DNA of 64,000 bases from Agapetus fuscipes (Eukaryota > Arthropoda > Insecta > Trichoptera > Glossosomatidae), in the NCBI GenBank assembly GCA_951799405.1, contig OX637350.1, forward strand, positions 3,705,852 through 3,769,851. The letters run 5' to 3'. Within the stretch, counting starts at the first letter, position 1. Every line of letters begins with the position of its first letter. The notes beneath the pieces are model-generated. The model made no database searches. It worked only from the letters and a program-made list of their open reading frames with translations, and was not told the DNA's origin. A program made the position numbers and the translations under genes. Positions 10,049 through 21,191 of the stretch are shown one piece after another.

Positions 10049-11430
10049 ATTACCGGTAGGTATATAAAGATGTTCAAAACGAATTATTTTAGGATGCACA
10101 TTTTATCGATCTTTAGATTCAATTATGTAGATTAAAGGGTAAACTGTATAACCTTTCTTGCAAAAAACCTTCACAATTTATAAGCCAACCCTCGACCCTT
10201 TCAAATCAAATGCTTCCTCACAAAATTAAACTGAAATATTCTATGACAATATGAAAATTAAAACCATAGTTAATTAATTCAGCATTTTAAAAATAAAAAT
10301 GGAAATAAAGTTTAGCGGAGGAGGAAATGAAATGGAGTAAATCATGCTTAAGTGTGGATAAATAAGGAAAAGTGTTTGTAGATATTAATGAATAAATGTT
10401 GGGAATGTGAAAAACTGTGAAAAAAAGAAATAAGAAAATTTGTAGGAAAAATAAATTAAAATACAATCTAATTGGGGTAAAGTTGGCACCTTACCTGTAA
10501 AGGTAAATAGGTTTCATATTCCCAAATCGCGTAGTAAAAAAACATGTGTCTAAATCTAAATCTAAGTTGCTCAGACATGTATCCTTTGAGATTCATATTG
10601 TACTTTTGTAATATTTAAATCTGATTAAGTCTTTTTAATCAGAGCACCGACTTTTATTTAAAAAGATCAGCAATGCTTAGTATAAAAAAAAACAATCAAG
10701 CAGAAAAACTTCGAACCAGCCGACAACCAGAAAACCTGAAAACTAGAACCAGGAAATTAAGCAGTAGACCAAAACTTGGAGAGTACTACTAGTGTATAAA
10801 TATTTTTCATCAAATTAATTTACTCACTTAGATTAGTGTGCACTTTCATAATATAAAATATCTTTCGCAATTAATATTCAAACTGATGGATAGCGTAGGA
10901 TAATGAATCGTTAAACGATCGACTGATTCCCACAAACGAGACACTTCAACACAAATCAATTCATTAGAGTCTGTGGAACACGGTGGCTTTTGCTGTTAGC
11001 GCCAAATGCAGCCGTATTAAACGTCGATGCCTTTGCATAAATGAGAATTATCTTTTTTGGGAATTGTTGATTGGGAATTATGTGTTTTGCCAGATGTTCT
11101 CTTGGAAATGGTGGGTTCATTCTCTGAAAGCGCTCGAGATTATAAACTCTATTGTTATTGGTGCGAACTTGAAATATGTGCGCTTATACAAATACATCAA
11201 AATGATTACACACACTGAAGCACGTAATACAGAATCATCTAGGAGTATTCGTGCGTTGGAATGACATTCTAGTGATTGTTTGTGCGTAAATGTTCTGGTG
11301 GTAGAATAGACCAGAAATTACGAGAAATACCTCTCCGGTTTATTATATAAGAGGTCAAAATGGTAGGACAGCAGAAGTCGCAAGAAAACAATTCTCTAAG
11401 CAGCACCTATACCAGTGACTGTCAAATTGT
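10049..11430. other. No gene; one small Rep-A fragment
   Basis: The only recognisable piece is a reverse Rep-A tail fragment at about 10549..10612 (TCTAAATCTAAGTTGC, then TTTGAGATTCATATT). The rest is AT-rich. A 93-codon frame at 10983..11264 has no motif I recognise. Confidence 0.5.
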
Positions 11431-11672
11431 GAAATCTAATCTAATCTAATCTAAGGTGCAAGGATATGTTACATTGGAGATTCACATTACATGCATTCTC
11501 ACAACCAGACACGTACAAGTTCGCGCTTGCACATGCCTCATGTGAACCTACAACATAAAAACCAAATCTCAAATGGACATACACCCTGCAACTCTTGCCG
11601 TCCTTCCCTGAGACAGGGGTGACACTGGCAAAGTGAACCATTTTTACAGCATGGGTGGTCAGCCGCATACCA
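11431..11672 (-). mobile_element. Rep-A copy, left partner of a perfect inversion
   Basis: Reverse copy with tail units TCTAATCTAATCTAATCTAA at the left and head motif GGTGGTCAGCCGCATACCA at the right. Positions 11562..11659 are an exact reverse complement of 11673..11770. A 78-codon frame runs through it on the element's forward strand. Confidence 0.92.
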
Positions 11673-11770
11673 ACCACCCATGCTGTAAAAATGGTTCACT
11701 TTGCCAGTGTCACCCCTGTCTCAGGGAAGGACGGCAAGAGTTGCAGGGTGTATGTCCATTTGAGATTTGG
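11673..11770 (+). mobile_element. Rep-A partial copy, exact inverted duplicate
   Basis: 98 bp identical to the reverse complement of 11562..11659, separated by a 13-bp loop. It includes the private variants CCAGTGTCACC and CTGTCTCAGGG. It ends abruptly at GAGATTTGG, so it looks like local inverted duplication of the neighbour and not an independent insertion. Confidence 0.92.
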
Positions 11771-11795
11771 AAATAAATATATATAAATATATATA

Positions 11796-11874
11796 ATAAA
11801 TTGTGAAAAATAAATTCTGTAAAAAGAAAGTCTGGCATTTTAATTACAAATAGAATCCAGCAGAAAACGTAACA
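11796..11874 (+). mobile_element. LTR-like 3' end fragment
   Basis: GTGAAAAATAAA, TTTTAATTACAA and a CGTAACA end resemble the right end of the LTR-like unit at 45788..46117. Only about 80 bp remain. Confidence 0.4.
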
Positions 11875-11986
11875 TGATGACTTTACTGGCTTCAATTTGG
11901 GTTCATTGGTTTAAAAAATAAAATATTTTTATAAATAAGAGTTTAAATCTAATTTGCTTCTTAAGTGTTGTTAACTTGTGTTTATA

Positions 11987-12128
11987 CTGTAACAATAATA
12001 ATAACGAATGGAGTTAACTTTGGTCTTTATATTTTGGTCTTCACACTGGTGCGTACAACCTACTTCCCACATTGTAAAACCCTTTAAGGCAAAATAAGAA
12101 ATTAACTCCATTCATTATCATTTTTGTA
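11987..12128. mobile_element. Short inverted-repeat element
   Basis: ATAACGAATGGAGTTAACTT at the left is mirrored by AATTAACTCCATTCATTAT at the right, about 140 bp apart. It is a small MITE-like unit of unknown class lying just left of the LTR at 12142. Confidence 0.5.
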
Positions 12129-12141
12129 ATACTTACATTAT

Positions 12142-12584
12142 TGTTATGTAAATATAAAAATAAGTATAGGTATTAGTTATAGCTATGCAAAAGGAATCCT
12201 CATAAGTATGTGTGGGTAGGAATAATTGAATAAAGTACTCGAAGTGTCTAGAAATAGTGATTGCTACGTACCTACTTAAATCTTTCCTTAGTTCTGGAAC
12301 TGTCTGGTGAATATAGTTTCTAGATGGTACTGTTGTGAAGGGTATATAAGACGCTATTGGCTTGCACAAAGAGTCAGTCTTCTGCAAGCTTCAAGCTCTT
12401 ACAACTACAGTCTTATCTGTGAGCCCAATACAATAAACGAATTCAACCAGTGAACAAAAACCAAGTGTAATGGAATAATCGAGACTATCTTTGTTAAAAT
12501 AAATTTTAAAAGTGTAAAATAAATAACTGTAAAAGAAGACCAGTGTTATTAATCGAAAGACTTTCGAACCCTAAAATCGTAACA
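12142..12584 (+). mobile_element. Solo LTR with TTAT target-site duplication
   Basis: 443 bp beginning TGTTATG and ending GTAACA, flanked on both sides by TTAT (12138..12141 and 12585..12588). Inside are a TATA box (GGTATATAAGACG, near 12338), a GCAAGCTTCAAGCTCTTAC leader-like stretch and several AATAAA signals. Shared blocks with 2469..2869 define the family. No primer-binding site or gag-pol follows, so it is a solo LTR, probably of a Gypsy-type element. Confidence 0.75.
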
Positions 12585-12588
12585 TTAT

Positions 12589-13117
12589 CAACACAATTTT
12601 ACATCATTCATAAATTGGAACATTTTCATATTGCTGCCTACTCATAGTTGGAATTCTGTAAAATGCGGTTGACATGAATAAATTACGAATTATGCCTTGA
12701 AATAGTCGCTGGGTCTATCTAGGACAAAACCAGGGTCCCGCACAGAAACAATCTCATTTGGCCAAATTGTCACAAACCCAGAAGGGGCACAGAAAGCCCA
12801 CAAAACTTGAGCCTTCGGCTTAATTTACTTTTGTTTGGTTTATAGCTTCCGTCATTACCAGACCAACGTAATATTCTTTCTTTTACGCCACGGTAAGTAC
12901 TTTCCGTGTATTTATTTTTTAAATTAACTTAAGGCCGTATGTTTTTCTCATTTCACTGCAGCTGTTGATACAACTTTTTAATGCGTTATAAAAAGCCAAC
13001 AAACATTAAAAACGCGTAATTTTATTCAATTTGTTGTTAGTCCGGTGTAGGCTGTTTTATTTAAAACATTACACAAAACGCTCTTCATTTTTTAATTTGA
13101 GTATAAAAATATGGATG
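12589..13117. other. No gene or repeat recognised
   Basis: Ordinary AT-rich sequence. Confidence 0.4.
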
Positions 13118-13246
13118 TATGAATTCTTTGACTTATAGGTTGGTATGTGTTTGCTCGAACTTATACGTGTCTGATTATAGGATGCTTTTGATATGAATCT
13201 TCAATGTAATAATATATCTTTGCAACTTAAATTGTAGATTAGAGAT
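13118..13246 (+). mobile_element. Rep-A copy with central deletion
   Basis: Head ATTCTTTGACTTATAGGTTG joins directly to distal GCTCGAACTTATACGTGTC; about 120 bp between them are missing. It ends in CTTTGCAACTTAAATTGTAG. Confidence 0.85.
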
Positions 13247-13420
13247 GTAAATAGAAATAAAATCACTTTTTTGTGGATCGATGAGTATAATGAGGTCCGC
13301 AATTTTTTTTAATTTGGAACTTATTTCTCGGCGAGCAATCGCCAATTTTGTATGAACTGCCGTCCTTAGCTAGCAATAACAAAATATACCTTTTCCCTAG
13401 TGACCCATCATCTTAATTGT

Positions 13421-13648
13421 GAGTTGCAAATATATATTATATCTAAGCTCTATATTACATACATTCCCACAAACATACACGTAAAAGTTCGCGCTTACAC
13501 ATGCCGCATGTGGACTTACAACATAAAAAAAACTCAATCTCGAATGAACAAAAGCCATGCAACTCTTGCCGAACTTCCCTGAAACAGCAGTGATATTGGC
13601 AAATTGAACCACTTTTTACAGTATGAGTGGACAGCCTCATACCAAACA
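13421..13648 (-). mobile_element. Rep-A copy
   Basis: Reverse copy with a decayed tail (TATCTAAGCTC). The body is complete up to GTATGAGTGGACAGCCTCAT. A 71-codon frame stays open along the element. Confidence 0.88.
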
Positions 13649-14037
13649 CATAATTATAATTGATTCGCATTTCAGCCATACATTTAAAAACATAATTTAT
13701 TATACTACAAAAAAATACTTTCATAAACTAATAACTCGTAACAAAAAGTTTTTCATGGCATTTTTCAAAAAAAAAAAATACCAAAAGAATTGATTTTTTC
13801 CTTGTTGCCAAGAAAATGTATTTTTCAAACTTGTGGCTAGTTTCAGTTGAAATTCAAATGCAAATAAAAGAAGTACCTACCTAATATACTCAGGTCATAC
13901 TCAGGGCAGAGCGGGGGGACATACGTTGACACTTGGTACCTGTCGAGAATATAAAGCAGAATACGTTCCCCGTGTAAACTCAGTCTCAAAGTGCAGGTGA
14001 ACAAAGAATGCGAAGACGTAGTATGCTTACTACAGGT

Positions 14038-14125
14038 CAGTGGCTCTCAACCTTTTTCCATTGAGAACTATTTTAATGTTTTTTTTCGAGCAGGGCCCAT
14101 TTAGATTTTTTTTGTCAGGGTCAAA
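14038..14125 (+). mobile_element. hAT-like terminal fragment
   Basis: CAGTGGCTCTCAACCTTTTT matches the CAGTGGTTCTCAACC-type terminal repeat common in hAT elements. GGGCCC follows, as is usual inside such ends. No opposite terminus was found; the RTE remnant at 14145 follows closely. Confidence 0.5.
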
Positions 14126-14144
14126 AAAGTGTATAAAAGGAATG

Positions 14145-14378
14145 TAATAGGTAAGCGTGGAAGGGGAAGACCTAGGAAAGAATGAATTGATCAGATAAGT
14201 GAGATTGCGAATCAATGGAATCTACATAGTGGAAACAAGAGTAGAGCGTGCATGAAAATAGTGTTGGAACTAGATGAGATGAAAGAAGTATGTAAGGACA
14301 GAGTCAAGGGGAGGCACTTGTGTGGAGGTACCGGCCCCTCCTAGAGGAATGGATGCAGGATACGAGATAAGACAAGGG
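14145..14378 (+). mobile_element. RTE-like LINE 3' remnant
   Basis: The frame has a GKRGRGRPRKE-like start, then RACMKIV and LDEMKEVCKDRVKGR. It is co-linear with remnants at 4337 and 39208 and ends near CCTCCTAGAGGAATGGATGC. Stop codons interrupt it. Confidence 0.72.
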
Positions 14379-14666
14379 ACCACAATTTATAATCTCTGTG
14401 TGACTCAAGTGTTCACAATGTCACTAATTTGAAAAAGTCATTCGTTTTTCAGTCTTCCTCGTCTCCACTTGCCTCTTAGATTACTCTCCTAGATACCTGT
14501 GTCAAGCGTTCTTCACCCATTCCTTTCAAATGCTTTGTCAATTATTATAAATTTCAAAGTGATTGGAAAATCTAGATAAGAAAGTTACAAACGTAATAAA
14601 AGCAGAAATATGAATGTATATTTAAAAACATACCAAAAACAGACAGGAAAGTTTTATTAGTATTCA

Positions 14667-14822
14667 TCGTTGGGATGGTCGAGGGATAGGACTTCGGCGC
14701 TCGAATTTGCGTTATTGGCACTGAAACTGGTTCGAACCCCGCCTGCGTCATGTTCTATCGACAATAACTTCGACCCTCGTTTGAAATATGTCATAGGGTA
14801 ATTATTAATCAATAATTAATTA
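14667..14822 (+). mobile_element. SINE-D copy (tRNA-derived)
   Basis: The tRNA-like head has an A-box region TGGTCGAGGGATAGG and a perfect B box GGTTCGAACCCC at 14729..14740. Its unrelated body has ATAACTTCGACCCTCG. It ends in GGTAATTATTAATCAATAAT. A second copy sits in reverse at 59270..59425. It lacks the paired acceptor stem of a real tRNA. Confidence 0.8.
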
Positions 14823-16030
14823 AAAATATTAAGTAATTAATTATTTATTGATAACGTTAATACATGTTTCTTGTCAGGTAAAATAGTTTGGGGAATTGCA
14901 TTCCTCTTTTTTTATATTTATTTAAATATAGTAAGACGCAAGGCAAGATTCTCGTAGACCACCAGTTTAGATCTACTGCCGTAGATGCTTGTAGACACGG
15001 AAGAATGATTGCAGAAGCTACGCAAACCGTAGAGCTCTGCGCCGATATGTATGAGGCAAATCCATCGAATTTAGAGTGGTTCTACATTTTCCTGAAGTAG
15101 GCACTCCAAGCAAAATTGAAACATATCGATTTCGAATGCATTGTTTACCATAATCTTGCAGCGTGCAGTTTTGAAATGGGAATGTGTGGTTTTATTTGCC
15201 ATTTTTGCAGATTTCGAATACGTTTTTTGTGTTTCGATTTGTAGTTTGAGAAACGTATTTAAAAGTTAAACCGATGAAATTGTGTGTGAATTCAATGTAT
15301 TTTTTTTAATTTTTTTGAGGTGGAGGAAATTAAAAAATTAGCGTTGAACGTAAATTTTTATGTAGCAATTAATAAGAATAAGAATTTAAAAAATATATAA
15401 GTTTGTACAAAAAAATAAAGTTTTTTTTTCTTTTGCAAAAGTTTCTGAAACAAAGCATTTGTAAACAGCAGTGGCAAACAAAACAAGTTTCACATGGAAA
15501 TTTCTAAAGTCTAGAAGGAAAATAAACTGGTGCTGCGTTATTGCATAATTTAATAACTTTTGTGTACCTACTTAATAATTTTAGCTTTTGTACAAATTTG
15601 TTATTTAATAAACTGAAAAAAATACAGAAGCGCAAAAATGTTTAAAAATGGATAAACTTTAAAAATGACTCTAAACGAAGTAATTATTATATTTTATTTA
15701 AAACACTGATTTATTTCCACTATTATTGCAAAGGTTACAACCACTGAACGTTTTCAGTTCTCAGTCCATGATCATGTAAACGAAGCTTATTTCTTTGTTA
15801 TTACCGTAGTAATAAAAGTTCAAGTTATCTGAATAAATATTAAGATACGGATATGTTTATAGGTAAACCTTAATGTACGTTAATGAATCCTGAGCACGTT
15901 GCTCAACACGAGTGATTACAATTGTGTTTTGGTAATTAATAATTAACTAACATGATTATCTGCTGTACTGAGATTATAGTTTCACTTCACCAGACAGTTG
16001 TATCGTAGAAGCGTAGAGCCACCCTCTACG
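14823..16030. other. No gene recognised
   Basis: AT-rich. A 70-codon frame at 14888..15100 matches nothing I know. A small palindrome, GTAGAAGCGTAGAGCC/CTCTACGA, sits just before the hAT-like end at 16031. Confidence 0.4.
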
Positions 16031-16130
16031 ACAGTGGTTCTCAACCGATGATTTACGGGAACGTCATGTGGCATATACTCTTAAAAAGTGAATTAAAACA
16101 GTGTGTTTATTTCATTAATTATACAATGGA
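16031..16130 (+). mobile_element. hAT-like terminal fragment
   Basis: CAGTGGTTCTCAACCGATG is a typical hAT terminal motif. The other end was not found, so extent and class are tentative. Confidence 0.4.
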
Positions 16131-16510
16131 CTTTCACTGTGTAAACCACCAAACCCTGAAAAATATCTTATAAAAAAGTTGCTCAGGAATAAATATACTT
16201 TTGTGGGCAATGAACTATGAATGAATATGGAGTAGATACATGATCGGGAATGACAAATTGGTGTGAGAATCTCTTAGAAAACAGAACGAGTGGCTGAAGC
16301 TTTTATTTTTTCATATTATTGCATTCCTTTATCTATCACATTTTTCATACATTTCATTATTTATTATTCACTCTGTCTGGCTTACATAGTTCTTTTTAGT
16401 ACGTCTCTAAACCCTCTAATCACACTCATTTCTTATTATAATAAATTTAAAAATCGATTGAAAGAAAGTGGCATCCCTCTACCTTTGAGAAATTGAATAA
16501 ACCTCATGAT

Positions 16511-16602
16511 CCTCGTGTCTGGTTGTGAGAATGCATGTAATGTGAATCTCCAATGTTACATATCTTTGCAATTTAGATTAGATAAGATTAGATTAGATTA
16601 GA
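16511..16602 (+). mobile_element. Rep-A 3' end
   Basis: Starts within GTGTCTGGTTGTGAGAATGC and ends in a long ATTAG-type tail (16573..16602). It is 5' truncated. Confidence 0.88.
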
Positions 16603-17509
16603 TAGCTCTTCGAGTACAAATAATTGGAAGCTTAAAATAATATTGACGTGAGTCGAAAAAAATACAATTATAAATAATAAAACCGGTCTTTTGTCAAGAA
16701 TAATCAAGAGAATTTTGTTTGTGAAACCAGTATAAACACATTTTTTTTTGTGTTTACTTTTTTTATTAAATTACACTGAACAAAAATTTATTTTCAAATG
16801 AAAACATACATTAAGAGTCCCCATATTTTATTTCTTTAACATTCAAAAAAACATATTTTGTTTTCCAATGATTATATCGTTCTTGAAAAAAATGGTGTAG
16901 AAGCACTGCTCTACGACTATCGTATAGGGCTACGCTTGGATAATCGTAGAAGGCAGTCCATGTTTTCGGCAAGTTTGTTGAGCAGTCTACGTGCCAGCGA
17001 AATCGTAATTGCTCTACGAAAATTATTCACCAACAAGTGGAGGCAAATTACAGAGGACAGAAGCTACGACTCGATAAATCTCTCAGTACTTTGAATCAGT
17101 TGTTTCATCAATAATTATGGTAATCTTGCCAAATAGACATTTCTACTATTCAGTCATTTATATTATTAAGCCAAGTTCTAAAATTAACAGTCAGCTAAAT
17201 TATGTAAGCCATACTAGTAAATTCTACATTTAAAGTATTGCTACGAATATGAAATAGTGTATTTTGTTTATCAGTGCTAGTGTCGGTGATAAAGTCTGTG
17301 AAGTCTCTGGATGTTATATTTGTTTATTCGACATTGCTTCGAGTGTTTGATGTTCTTGTAAAGTTTCACATGTTCCAATTCTTAATGATTTGAGAATTAT
17401 CCTTAGTCTACTATAAATAAGGACCAAAGCTGGTCCAAACCAAAGCCGTGGTCAAGCTTTAATGTGACTATGTATGTGAACTGAATCTGAAATAACGCAA
17501 CGCAAAAAC
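16603..17509. other. No known gene; CGTAGA-rich patch
   Basis: A 78-codon frame at 16858..17094 has no recognisable domain. Several CGTAGA/TCTACG words cluster at 16900..17020, echoing those at 16005 and 18075..18115. Meaning unknown. Confidence 0.4.
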
Positions 17510-17834
17510 TCAACTAAGCTACACATATAGTTTAACTTCTTGCCGCGTTATTCCAGAAGGGGTCACATATGGCGAGTGGTGAAGGTATTTATTTTTACAG
17601 CTAAGGGGGGTGGCCTAACGCCATCTACTTCAGTGAAGTAGGGGGCTCCCCAGCTTCCAACGGGGCTGGTACTCATTTCTTGTGAAGGCTGAGTAAACCT
17701 TGCCGGTTTTTGTTATTTAAGGTTTGAATTAAACGCCGAAACGGAAAATCATTTCTGACACCCTCGGCGGGATTCGAACCCCAGCTCTCGGCATAGAATG
17801 CAAGCACTTTTCCAACTGAACTATCGACCGGACC
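17510..17834 (-). mobile_element. SINE-B copy, near full length
   Basis: Starts with AACTAAGCTACACATATAG at its 3' end and finishes with the tRNA head. The B box GGGATTCGAACCCC (reverse) is intact. The A-box region reads CAACTGAACTATCGACCGG in reverse. Confidence 0.9.
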
Positions 17835-18472
17835 AATACAATAAATTGTGTTAAATGAATCACAGCAGTTTTAATTGAAAATAACCCGCGTAAAAACATA
17901 GCAATATCAAAAAGGGTTTAATCAATTGGTCGGTAGTATTACAAAGACCAAGTACATAGAGTAATCTCTAGAAATATCTCTCGGCTAAGATGCTGAACTA
18001 ATACAAATAATCTCCCAAGTCCAGTGGGATTGTTTCTCTGCTTTATTTGGCTTTGATAGTTACTTGCGCTCTCCGGCGTAGACGCCGCATTGTAAGCCCG
18101 CTACGACCGAAGCGTAGAGAGAAGACAGCTTCTTGAGAAGAACAATCAGCGTAGTATAAGATTATTACTAGAACCACTTTAAGTGATTAACCAATAAAAT
18201 GGGTTTGAAATTAAATAAAGAAATTTGGAATTTCATTTCAATAATTTTTAGTATGATAGTTCTACGCCAAATGATTTAATTATTGATGAAATTTAAAAAA
18301 AAGGCTTTTTGACTGATTGAAAAGTCCATTTCACAAAATTTCTCAACTTCAATTTCGCTATGTTGAATCTGAAACTTTTTTCTCGGCGGGTAAACGTAAC
18401 ATTTATATGGCCCTTAGAAAATAAGAATTAATTGAAGAAACGATTGCATTCCTTTTTCCATTGGTAATATGT
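17835..18472. other. No gene recognised
   Basis: Contains a GC-richer patch at 18060..18135 with GGCGTAGACGCCGC, otherwise AT-rich. Confidence 0.4.
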
Positions 18473-18719
18473 CTAATCTAATCTAAGTTGCAAAGATATG
18501 TTACATTGGAGATTCACATTACATGCATTCTCACAACCAGACACATACAAGTTCGCGCTTGCACATGCCTCATGTGAACCTACAACATAAAAACCAAATC
18601 TCAAATGGACATACACCCTGCAACTCTTGCCGTCCTTCCCTGAGACAGGGGTGACATTGGCAAAGTGAACCATTTTTACAGCATGGGTGGTCAGCCGCAT
18701 ACAAACCATAAGTCAAGGA
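18473..18719 (-). mobile_element. Rep-A copy, intact
   Basis: Reverse full-length copy with a short ATTAG tail, very close to the copy at 11431. To its right, ACATACACGACAAATTACAT is shared with the flank of the copy at 44833, so the element may extend beyond its usual head. An open frame of 78 codons is kept. Confidence 0.93.
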
Positions 18720-18983
18720 ACATACACGACAAATTACATTTTATACATCACTAAATAATAATATCCATGGACAATATTTTCTACGTTAATTCATGGACTA
18801 AATCCATTAATGCATTTTTGTGTAACAAAAATCATGTAGCTTCTTAACAATATCGTCATCTTTAAAATAAGCATGTAAACTGTCATAAGTATCATATTTT
18901 CTCAAAGTTGAAAAATTATTTTGAGTATAATTTACACCACAAAAACATGACTTGTAAAGGAATGACTTATTCACAACATCTCA
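18720..18983. other. AT-rich spacer between two Rep-A copies
   Basis: Its first 30 bp are shared with the flank of the copy at 44833; no gene is seen. Confidence 0.45.
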
Positions 18984-19241
18984 TCTAGTCTAATCTAATC
19001 ATGTCTTATCTTATCTAATCTAATCTAATCTTAACTAACCTAATCTAATCTTATCTTGTCTTAGTTGCAAAGAAATATTAACATTTAAAGTTCATATTAA
19101 ATGCATGCCCACAATCAGACACATGTCTACATGCCCAGCAACTTTTGCTGACCTTCCGTGAAACAGGGGTGACATTGGCAAAGTGAACCATTTTTTACAG
19201 CATGGAGGGTCAACCTCAAACCAACTTACAAGTCATCGAAT
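18984..19241 (-). mobile_element. Rep-A copy with longest tail
   Basis: The tail at 18984..19065 has many imperfect CTAAT and CTTAT units, the most extended in the window. The body has a deletion of the CACATGCGGCATGTG region. Confidence 0.88.
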
Positions 19242-19639
19242 ATCTTCTTAAAATAATCTAGTTTTAAGTATGAAGTACACCACAGAAACATAACCTGCAA
19301 AGCAATGATTTATTGACAACATCGTAGTGGAAAAAATGCACCAAAAATTAATATTATGAAACCTTGTTATGATTGGCAGGTGTTAACATTACCTAAAGAA
19401 GGATTTTCAATTCCCAGTGAGGGCACTTTACGCACCGGGCCGGATAAGCGGCCGAATGTTTGCCTTACATGGGGGGGGGGGTATTAGGGGTCTCACCCTC
19501 CCCCTCCCTCTCCCCCACCCGTTTCCCCAACGATCGATACGCCCGACTTCACTTGCCAGCCCACCGGAGCACGGAATGACCCGTTGCTATCGTTAGTGCA
19601 CAGGACCACGATTTTGTGCAACAAATTTCTTGGCGAGTA
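19242..19639. other. No gene; local GC-rich patch
   Basis: 19430..19570 is unusually GC-rich, with a run of 11 G followed by pyrimidine-rich CCCTCCCCCTCCCTCTCCC-type sequence. No coding signal is seen. It adjoins the minisatellite. Confidence 0.5.
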
Positions 19640-20052
19640 ACGTCGTTTGTGTGACAATTGACGATTTGTGAATTCCGTCGCTTAGCGAACACCATCGTAT
19701 GGTGAACAATGTAAATTTGTGAATTCCGTCAATTTGTGAACTTTATCACGTAGCGAGCACAATCGTATAAAAATCCCCATCGTGTGGTGAATATCGTCGT
19801 TATGCAAATAACGTAAATTTATTAATTCCATCCATCCGTCGAACAATGACAATGATATTTTTGTGAACACCATCGGTTTGTAAGATTCATAGTTTGAGGT
19901 GAACGTCATCGTTTGGTAAATGCCATCAAAGATTAGTTTCATACATAATGCTCTCCGACGGTTGACGTCAAGCATCACTAAGTGAGAATTTATTTTGTGC
20001 GTTCCCTTGTTTGACGAATCTAATCGTTTTGTGATAAGCCTCATCGTTTAAG
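19640..20052. repeat. Decayed part of minisatellite
   Basis: GTGAAC and CATCGTTT-like words recur irregularly and grade into the regular 36-bp array that follows. A 120-codon minus-strand frame at 19682..20044 results from the repetitive composition. Confidence 0.6.
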
Positions 20053-20310
20053 GTAAATATCAGTGTAATGTGAACATCGTCGTTTAAGGTAAACATCATG
20101 GTATTGTGAACATCGTCGTTTTAGGCCAACTTCATTGTATTATGAACATCGTCGTTTAAAGTAAACATCATCGTATTGTGAACATTGTCGTTTTGAGTAA
20201 ACATCATTGTATTGTGAACATCGTCGTTTAAGGCCAACTTCATTGTATTGTGAACATCGTCGTTTAAAGTAAACATCATTGTATTGTGACCATCGTCGTT
20301 TGACGAGCCG
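20053..20310. repeat. 36-bp minisatellite, seven units
   Basis: TGAACATCGTCGTTT starts at 20071 and recurs at exact 36-bp steps (20107, 20143, 20179, 20215, 20251, 20287), with two alternating linker types (AAACATCA and CAACTTCA). As 36 is divisible by three, the minus strand stays open and would encode 12-residue repeats with CSQYNDVY. I see no sign that it is a real protein. Confidence 0.9.
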
Positions 20311-21191
20311 CACTCTGCTATTTTTCAGCGCAACAATCATTTACATGCAGCGCACCCTCGAAAACAATCCATTTTAACGCACAAATTTTAAGTGATTTGC
20401 ATAGTGTCGGATGGAGAATTTTCAGTACAAAATATACAGAAAATCAAGCCTAACATTTGAACTGCTGTAAAAAAAAAAACAGTGCAGGGAACAATAAAAA
20501 ATCAGTCAAAAGCCAGCTTGAATTCCATATTTTTTATGAAAATAAATATAATAAAAAGCAATTCTGAACAAATACTTTTTTTCCATTTTCTACGAGATAA
20601 AACACCACAAAATTATAAAAATCCTGTAGTGTAAGAGTTTATAATGTGCACTGTTTTACAATTTGTTTACTTACTATGAGAAATTACTCCAAAAGAAGTT
20701 TTATTCACGAGAACTCAAATTTGTGAAACAACACTTTTTTCGTTTTACTTTTAAGGTGTCGCTTTATACGTTATTGATGAATTAATTGTATAAATGGTAG
20801 GAATTTTTCGTTGATATTTAAGTACAAGAATGATACTTAAGCCTTTAATATTATTGTCCTGAACAAGATTACACGCAAAGAAGGGATCCACAAAGGTTAA
20901 CGAGGTAAGTAGGCGCACTCGGTAAAGGATAACGCTGTTACCTTTGAAGTGGAACATTTATTCAGGAGAGCACAATGGACCATGTTTTTCTGTAAATAGA
21001 AATAACGCGCTAAGTATCCGTTCTGTGAAACGAACTAAAGAGTGTTTTTAATATTTTTTTTACTTTGAAAACTGTTAAACAGTAATACTCAGAAGAGAAT
21101 CTCATGAATTGTGTACTCCGCAATGAAAGAAGTCTCTAAAGTTTTTATTTTTAACGATTCGAATGAAAGTTCATTTCATCTAAAATTAATG
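20311..21191. other. No gene recognised
   Basis: AT-rich. A 68-codon frame at 20751..20957 matches nothing I know. Confidence 0.4.

Noticed and set aside
19682..20044. 120-codon minus-strand frame
   Set aside because: It lies in decayed minisatellite sequence and shows repeat-derived composition, not a protein family.
20140..20340. Repeat protein with 12-residue units
   Set aside because: The frame exists because 36 is a multiple of three; there is no start context, partner exon or family match.
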